Source of the DNA: Candidatus Gastranaerophilales bacterium | GTDB taxonomy: Bacteria > Cyanobacteriota > Vampirovibrionia > Gastranaerophilales > Gastranaerophilaceae | Reading direction: 5' to 3' | NCBI GenBank assembly: GCA_944323495.1 | Contig: CALUSZ010000048.1 | Coordinates: 1 to 9,290, forward strand | Length of the DNA: 9,290 bases | In this document: in pieces, positions 5,519-9,290 of the stretch | Position numbering within the stretch: position 1 is the first letter of the stretch | Layout: every line of letters begins with the position of its first letter | Program-made: the position numbers and the translations under genes | The notes under the pieces: generated by a model | Database searches by the model: none | Seen by the model: only the letters and a program-made list of their open reading frames with translations | What the model was told of the DNA's origin: nothing

Positions 5519-6817
5519 CTACGAAATTCTTCCCGGAACAACAACTCCGCCTTTTAGGTTCTTTTTGTAGAACTCAACGTGAGGCTGAAGAACACTGTCT
5601 AAAACTTCCGGAAGAGCTCTGTTTTGCATAACAGCTTCTACGATTTCCTGATAAACTGTTGCATATGCTCTTAATTGAGTTACAGCGCCTGCTGCTTGAG
5701 GTGTTAAACCCAGTTTTGTTGTCTCAACATACTCTTTGAAGAAAGCGCCTGTTGACTCGTATGATTTAGTCAAAGCTCCGATATAAGCTTCTGCATTTTC
5801 AGAGCAGACTCCTTTATCACATGGTACTGTAAGAGCGAAAACAAGTTTGTTTGCCGGATTAAAATGAGCTTCTGCCGAATGGTGCATTGCATCAGGTACC
5901 TTTGCTATTTGTTTTAGAGTATCTTTTACTGATTCATTCTGCATTTGAGCGTGCCAATAGACTGTGTTTTCAAACATAGAGCCCATATATTGATGAACAG
6001 AAGCTTCTATTCCGTTTAATTTAGCATCTGCCCAGAAAATACCTTCCTTTAGCGCGTCATTCATTTCTAAATCTGCAGTAAGAGAAAGAGTTGAAATCTC
6101 TTGAGCAGACTCTAACATAGCTTTCATATCTTCTTTAGCCATTCCGGCGTAAGCCAGAGTAAATAAAGCGTGATCGTCAAATGCTGAAAATCTTCCGCCT
6201 ACGTCATCATGGATACATAAATCACCCAGCCAGCCGTTTTCGTTTGAAGTTCTTCTAAGTTCGCTCTTTTCTGCGTTCTTATCAGTTACTGCGATAAGGT
6301 GTTTAGAAGCTGATTTTTTAGCTTCATCTTCTGACTGGCCTTTTGCCATATAAGCTTCTTCAAGCATTTTTTGAACTCTTAAAAATCCGTCTTTTGTTTC
6401 AAAAGTTGAACCTGATTTCGAAGCTATCATGTAGTTTGAAGATAAAACATCGTGGTTTAATTTTGTTAAAAATCTCTCTAAGCTTATTGAATCAACATCT
6501 GAATAGAAAAATATCTTATCTCCGCAAATATTCAGTCCGTTAATTGCGAGCATATGTTCTACGGTATGTTTAGAACCGCCGATACCAAGAACGCTAAGCT
6601 TATCGACTCCTGTCTGTGCTTTAAGTTTTTCAGCTAGAGAATAGATATCATCTAATCTTTTAATCTGCTCCATAGGAAGATTAACCCAGTTTAAGAATTT
6701 TCCCGGCTGATTAGCGCGTGAAGAGAATTCTTTTACGAATTCTGATACTTTTGATGTGTACTTTGAAAAGTCAACACCAGTAAATGTTGTTTTTAATGAT
6801 GAATTTTTAGTTAACAT
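5519..6817 (-). CDS. pgi: Glucose-6-phosphate isomerase (divergent)
   Basis: A 432-residue cytoplasmic enzyme that interconverts glucose-6-phosphate and fructose-6-phosphate in glycolysis and gluconeogenesis. It shows the two SIS-like folds of the family: 'LSVLGIGGSKHTVEHML' (74-90), the phosphate-binding 'SKSGSTFETKD' (133-143), 'VGGRFSAFDDHAL' (206-218, first family signature with Asp213 where a small residue is usual), 'QMQNESVKD' (291-299) around the probable catalytic Glu295, 'MHHSAEAHF' (311-319) at the catalytic-His region, and 'VEFYKKN' (414-420) carrying the C-terminal catalytic Lys. It is near the length of the short bacterial form (about 450), but several motifs are drifted. AAGGAG lies 7 bases before the ATG and a good promoter sits just upstream. 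It is transcribed alone and ended by a strong terminator. Bifunctional phosphomannose/phosphoglucose isomerase activity cannot be excluded. Confidence 0.88.
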   Translation of the reverse strand: MLTKNSSLKTTFTGVDFSKYTSKVSEFVKEFSSRANQPGKFLNWVNLPMEQIKRLDDIYSLAEKLKAQTGVDKLSVLGIGGSKHTVEHMLAINGLNICGDKIFFYSDVDSISLERFLTKLNHDVLSSNYMIASKSGSTFETKDGFLRVQKMLEEAYMAKGQSEDEAKKSASKHLIAVTDKNAEKSELRRTSNENGWLGDLCIHDDVGGRFSAFDDHALFTLAYAGMAKEDMKAMLESAQEISTLSLTADLEMNDALKEGIFWADAKLNGIEASVHQYMGSMFENTVYWHAQMQNESVKDTLKQIAKVPDAMHHSAEAHFNPANKLVFALTVPCDKGVCSENAEAYIGALTKSYESTGAFFKEYVETTKLGLTPQAAGAVTQLRAYATVYQEIVEAVMQNRALPEVLDSVLQPHVEFYKKNLKGGVVVPGRIS

Positions 6818-6838
6818 ATTAACTCTCCTTTTTTCTAT

Positions 6839-6866
6839 ATGATACCATAATCGGTTTTTATGTTAA
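6839..6866 (-). promoter_or_regulatory. Sigma70-type promoter of pgi
   Basis: On the minus strand TTAACA (6866-6861; 5 of 6 to TTGACA) is separated by 16 bases from TATCAT (6844-6839; 5 of 6 to TATAAT). Transcription would start near 6832, just before the AAGGAG ribosome binding site at 6830-6825, leaving a leader of roughly 15 bases. It lies in the 75-base divergent gap between pgi and the efflux operon. Confidence 0.55.
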
Positions 6867-6892
6867 AATTATAAATAATCGGATTGGGATGA
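6867..6892 (+). promoter_or_regulatory. Leader of the efflux operon with weak start signals
   Basis: This part of the divergent gap must carry the plus-strand promoter region of the efflux genes unless transcription starts further back under the pgi promoter. TAAAAT (6864-6869) and TATAAA (6870-6875) are possible -10 boxes, but neither has a recognisable -35. The ribosome binding signal is weak (GGATTGGGA, 6881-6889), and an out-of-frame ATG at 6889 lies 4 bases before the true ATG. Confidence 0.3.
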
Positions 6893-8284
6893 ATGAAAAG
6901 ATTTGTTGCAATAATTATATTAAGCGGGCTTATTCTGCACGCACAGGTTTTTGCCGCCCAAAATTCTACGCCTAAGTGGCAGGCGGGAGTTGGGGTTAAT
7001 ATCGACAAAAAGAAAAAGGAGCAGGATAGGAAATTTATACTTAACCCTTATTGGGAAAGCTACAATGATGAGCTTTTAAATTGCTATATTCAGGAAGCTT
7101 TGGAAAATAATTTTGATATAAAAATAGCCAAAGCCCGTGTTGAAGAGTCGGAAGCAATTTTAGGCACGGTAAATGCTGAGAGGCTTCCTCAATTAAGCAT
7201 TAACCCCAGTATTTATCCTTTTAAGACGATTTCACGTTGGACAGGCAATTTTGGAAGCGGCAATCATTTATATTTCCCTTTACTTTTGAATTGGGAGCTT
7301 GATATTTTTGGAAAAATATCAGATAAAGTTAAGGCATCAAAGTATTCTGTTAAAATGAGCAGAGAAAATTTAAATATAGCAAAACTCTCTGTTTCTTCAG
7401 AAGTTACAGCATCGTATTTTAATATAATACTTATGGATGCGCTCATAAAGAATTATGATGAAATGCTTTCAAATATAGATGAAAGTATAAAGCTTAAACG
7501 TCAGTTATACGAAGGCGGGATTATTCCTTACGATAACTTGTATACAACAGAATATGAAAAAGTTACGTATAAAAATGAGTTGAATGCCCTTTTGAAGCAG
7601 AGAGAAGTCCTTTTGCATCAATTTGCTGTATTAAGAGGACTTTCGCCTGAAGGCGGAAATGAGGTTGAAAGAGTGAATATTGAAAAACTCATTTTTCCTT
7701 TTGGCACAGACGAAAATATTAGCTCTGATATGATATTTAACCGGCCGGATGTAATGCAGGCAGAGTTTGATATAAAAAAAGCTGCATTGGATGTAAGGAA
7801 TGCAAGAAAAATGTTTCTTCCCTCTGTTAACCTAAATGAAATGGTAGGATTTGAAAATATTAGAGCGGGAAGAATTTTTAATTGGGAGAGTACTGTTTAC
7901 CAGCTTGGAGCAGGTCTTTTGTTTGATTTGTATACAGGCGGGTATAAAATGTCTTTTCTTAAATACAATAAAGCTCTTGCAATCGAAAAGCTGCATAGGT
8001 ATAATAATGTTCTTCTTAATGCTTTTTGTGAAACAGAAAATGCCCTTTCTAGTTTTAAGACGGATTATGATACTTATAGGGAATATGAAGAAGCTATAGA
8101 AAAATCTAAACATTTTTATAAAGTTGCAAATATAAGATATACAAATGGCACTGGGAATAGAATAGATGAGCTTGCTGCAAGAAGAAAAGTTTTGATAAAT
8201 GAGAATTCAATGTATAGTGCAAAAGTAAGTTCTTTAGTTGATACAGTTGATATTTATAAATCATTGGGGAGTGCTATAAGATGA
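6893..8284 (+). CDS. Outer-membrane efflux channel (TolC/OprM/NodT-like outer membrane factor)
   Basis: A 463-residue outer membrane factor, the trimeric channel through which tripartite pumps expel drugs, metals or metabolites. It begins with a signal peptide (Lys-Arg, hydrophobic residues 4-18, 'VFA|AQN' cleavage after residue 21). There is no lipobox Cys, so unlike OprM it is not lipid-anchored. Two repeated outer-membrane-efflux halves follow: the first includes 'IQEALENNFDIKIAKARVEE' and the conserved 'AERLPQLSINPS' (94-106), the second 'NRPDVMQAEFDIKKAALDV' (283-301) with 'ARKMFLPSVNL' (304-314), and long coiled-coil helices near 150-245 and 360-455. These duplicated N-[RP]-D and R-x-P-x-L motifs are typical of the family. 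The length is usual. The stop overlaps the ATG of the RND permease by 4 bases, which strongly indicates that the two form one pump. Substrate unknown. Confidence 0.93.
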   Translation: MKRFVAIIILSGLILHAQVFAAQNSTPKWQAGVGVNIDKKKKEQDRKFILNPYWESYNDELLNCYIQEALENNFDIKIAKARVEESEAILGTVNAERLPQLSINPSIYPFKTISRWTGNFGSGNHLYFPLLLNWELDIFGKISDKVKASKYSVKMSRENLNIAKLSVSSEVTASYFNIILMDALIKNYDEMLSNIDESIKLKRQLYEGGIIPYDNLYTTEYEKVTYKNELNALLKQREVLLHQFAVLRGLSPEGGNEVERVNIEKLIFPFGTDENISSDMIFNRPDVMQAEFDIKKAALDVRNARKMFLPSVNLNEMVGFENIRAGRIFNWESTVYQLGAGLLFDLYTGGYKMSFLKYNKALAIEKLHRYNNVLLNAFCETENALSSFKTDYDTYREYEEAIEKSKHFYKVANIRYTNGTGNRIDELAARRKVLINENSMYSAKVSSLVDTVDIYKSLGSAIR

Positions 8285-9290
8285 AAAATTTTATCAAAAT
8301 GGTTTTAAAATATCATTATACCGTAATAGTTATGGCGTTGTTTATATTAATTATGGGGCTTGTAACAATTGCAAAAACCCCTATAGATATTTTTCCAGAA
8401 ATTAATACTCCTGTTGTAACTGCTGTCTGGACTTATACCGGCATGCCGGCTAAAGATATAGAAAGAAGAATAGTAACAATTGCCGAACGTGCGTATGCTT
8501 CAAGTGTTAATGATATTGAACATATTGAATCCCAGTCGCTTTTGGGAGTCGGAGTTGTAAGAGTATTTTTACATCCCGGTGCGGATATAAATACCGGGAT
8601 TACACAGGTAAGCGCAACTTCACAGGTATGTATGAAAACTATGCCCTCAGGGATTATGCCGCCGAATATTCTTAAATATACTCCGACTACAATTCCGGTT
8701 CTTCAAGTTGTTGTATCTTCACTGAAACTGCCGCTGCAAAAAGTAACAGATATCGCGCAGAATAATATCAAGGTACAGTTAACAAAGGTTGAGGGAGCAC
8801 AGGTGCCGCTTCCTATGGGCGGAAAAGTAAGACAAATTATTGTTGATTTGGATATGCAGAAGATGGAGGCAAGGGGGCTTACACCTGCTGATGTTACAAA
8901 GGCGGTTGCCTCACAAAACGTTATTATACCTTCCGGAAATACAAAAATAGGTGATAAGGATTATTTGATATCATTGAATAATGCTTCTAAAACTGTTGAA
9001 GAGATGAATAAATTTCCGATAGTTTCTCCTAAAGATAATCAGGTGGTTTATCTTTCTGATATAGGATATATTCATGACGGGAATGCAATTCAGACTAATA
9101 TTGTGCGCGAAAACGGCAAGCCCGGCTCTTTAATGACGGTTTATAAATCAGGAAGGGTTTCTTCGCTTAATGTAGTTGACGGGACAAAAAAACTTTTGCC
9201 TGTTATTTCGAAAATTATTCCTGACGGAGTCAATATGCAGATATTGTTTGACCAGTCAATATTTGTAAAATCCGCAATCAGGGATGTTAT
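8281..9290 (+). CDS. RND efflux transporter permease, N-terminal part
   Basis: The frame is open from the ATG at 8281 to the window edge (336 codons), so the gene is cut by the window, not broken. It is the inner-membrane, proton-driven subunit of a tripartite pump. Residues about 11-31 form membrane helix 1, followed by the RND landmark 'TPIDIFPEINTPVV' (33-46), 'TYTGMPAKDIERRI' (51-64), 'NDIEHIESQSLLGVGVVRVF' (77-96; porter PN1 fold), 'AQVPLPMGGKVRQIIVDLD' (173-191) and 'ARGLTPADVTKAVASQN' (197-213; PN2 region). The motifs look more like drug/hydrophobe exporters than CusA/CzcA metal pumps, but the deciding transmembrane charged residues lie outside the window. RND permeases are about 1000-1050 residues, so about 700 remain. 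ATGA coupling to the outer-membrane factor marks a common operon; a periplasmic adaptor gene is not between them and is expected downstream. Confidence 0.93.
   Translation, partial: MKNFIKMVLKYHYTVIVMALFILIMGLVTIAKTPIDIFPEINTPVVTAVWTYTGMPAKDIERRIVTIAERAYASSVNDIEHIESQSLLGVGVVRVFLHPGADINTGITQVSATSQVCMKTMPSGIMPPNILKYTPTTIPVLQVVVSSLKLPLQKVTDIAQNNIKVQLTKVEGAQVPLPMGGKVRQIIVDLDMQKMEARGLTPADVTKAVASQNVIIPSGNTKIGDKDYLISLNNASKTVEEMNKFPIVSPKDNQVVYLSDIGYIHDGNAIQTNIVRENGKPGSLMTVYKSGRVSSLNVVDGTKKLLPVISKIIPDGVNMQILFDQSIFVKSAIRDV

Noticed and set aside
7832..8113. Overlapping frames on both strands inside the efflux-channel gene
   Set aside because: The channel frame carries the conserved outer-membrane-efflux motifs across the whole stretch; the others are by-products of AT-rich coding sequence.
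8281..9290. RND permease as a truncated pseudogene
   Set aside because: The frame is intact to the last base; the truncation is the window edge.
1..9290. Mobile elements, CRISPR arrays, defence genes, tRNA or riboswitches
   Set aside because: No transposase, integrase, regularly spaced repeat, tRNA-like fold or long structured leader was recognised; all intergenic gaps are shorter than about 80 bases.

Overview
The window looks like an ordinary chromosomal segment of an AT-rich, Gram-negative-type (diderm) bacterium. An outer-membrane efflux channel with a signal peptide, the start of its RND pump, an MCE/MlaD lipid-transport protein and a heptosyltransferase-family enzyme all imply an outer membrane. 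The genes are closely packed, with no gap above about 80 bases. The overall style would fit a gut lineage such as Gastranaerophilales/Vampirovibrionia, but this is only an impression and no marker gene here proves it. I see no mobile elements, CRISPR arrays, tRNAs or rRNAs.

Layout. (1) Bases 1-2538, plus strand: the end of a surface-glycan operon with three overlapping glycosyltransferase genes: the C-terminal part of a GT9 heptosyltransferase-like enzyme, a DDD-motif glycosyltransferase, and a GT8 enzyme. Their overlaps of 23 bases and 1 base suggest translational coupling. (2) Bases 2585-6817, minus strand: reading in the direction of transcription, glucose-6-phosphate isomerase, a GNAT acetyltransferase, a sugar-porter MFS transporter, and a stand-alone MCE/MlaD protein. 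A strong hairpin terminator separates the isomerase from the acetyltransferase; the last three may form one unit. (3) Bases 6893-9290, plus strand: an outer-membrane factor followed, with a 4-base ATGA overlap, by an RND efflux permease that runs off the window edge.

How the genes fit together. The sugar porter and the isomerase are both compatible with hexose uptake and glycolysis, but they are not in the same transcript. The glycosyltransferases, the MCE protein and the efflux genes all act on or in the cell envelope. The best regulatory signals are the isomerase promoter (5/6 matches in both hexamers, 16-base spacer) and a perfect extended -10 box before the acetyltransferase. That box starts inside the T-tract of the preceding terminator and puts the predicted transcription start exactly on the acetyltransferase ATG, so the mRNA may be leaderless. 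I found no convincing new multi-gene system; the most interesting points are this compact terminator/promoter junction, a basic-hydrophobic motif shared by two neighbouring glycosyltransferases at opposite ends, a divergent isomerase, and an orphan MCE protein.
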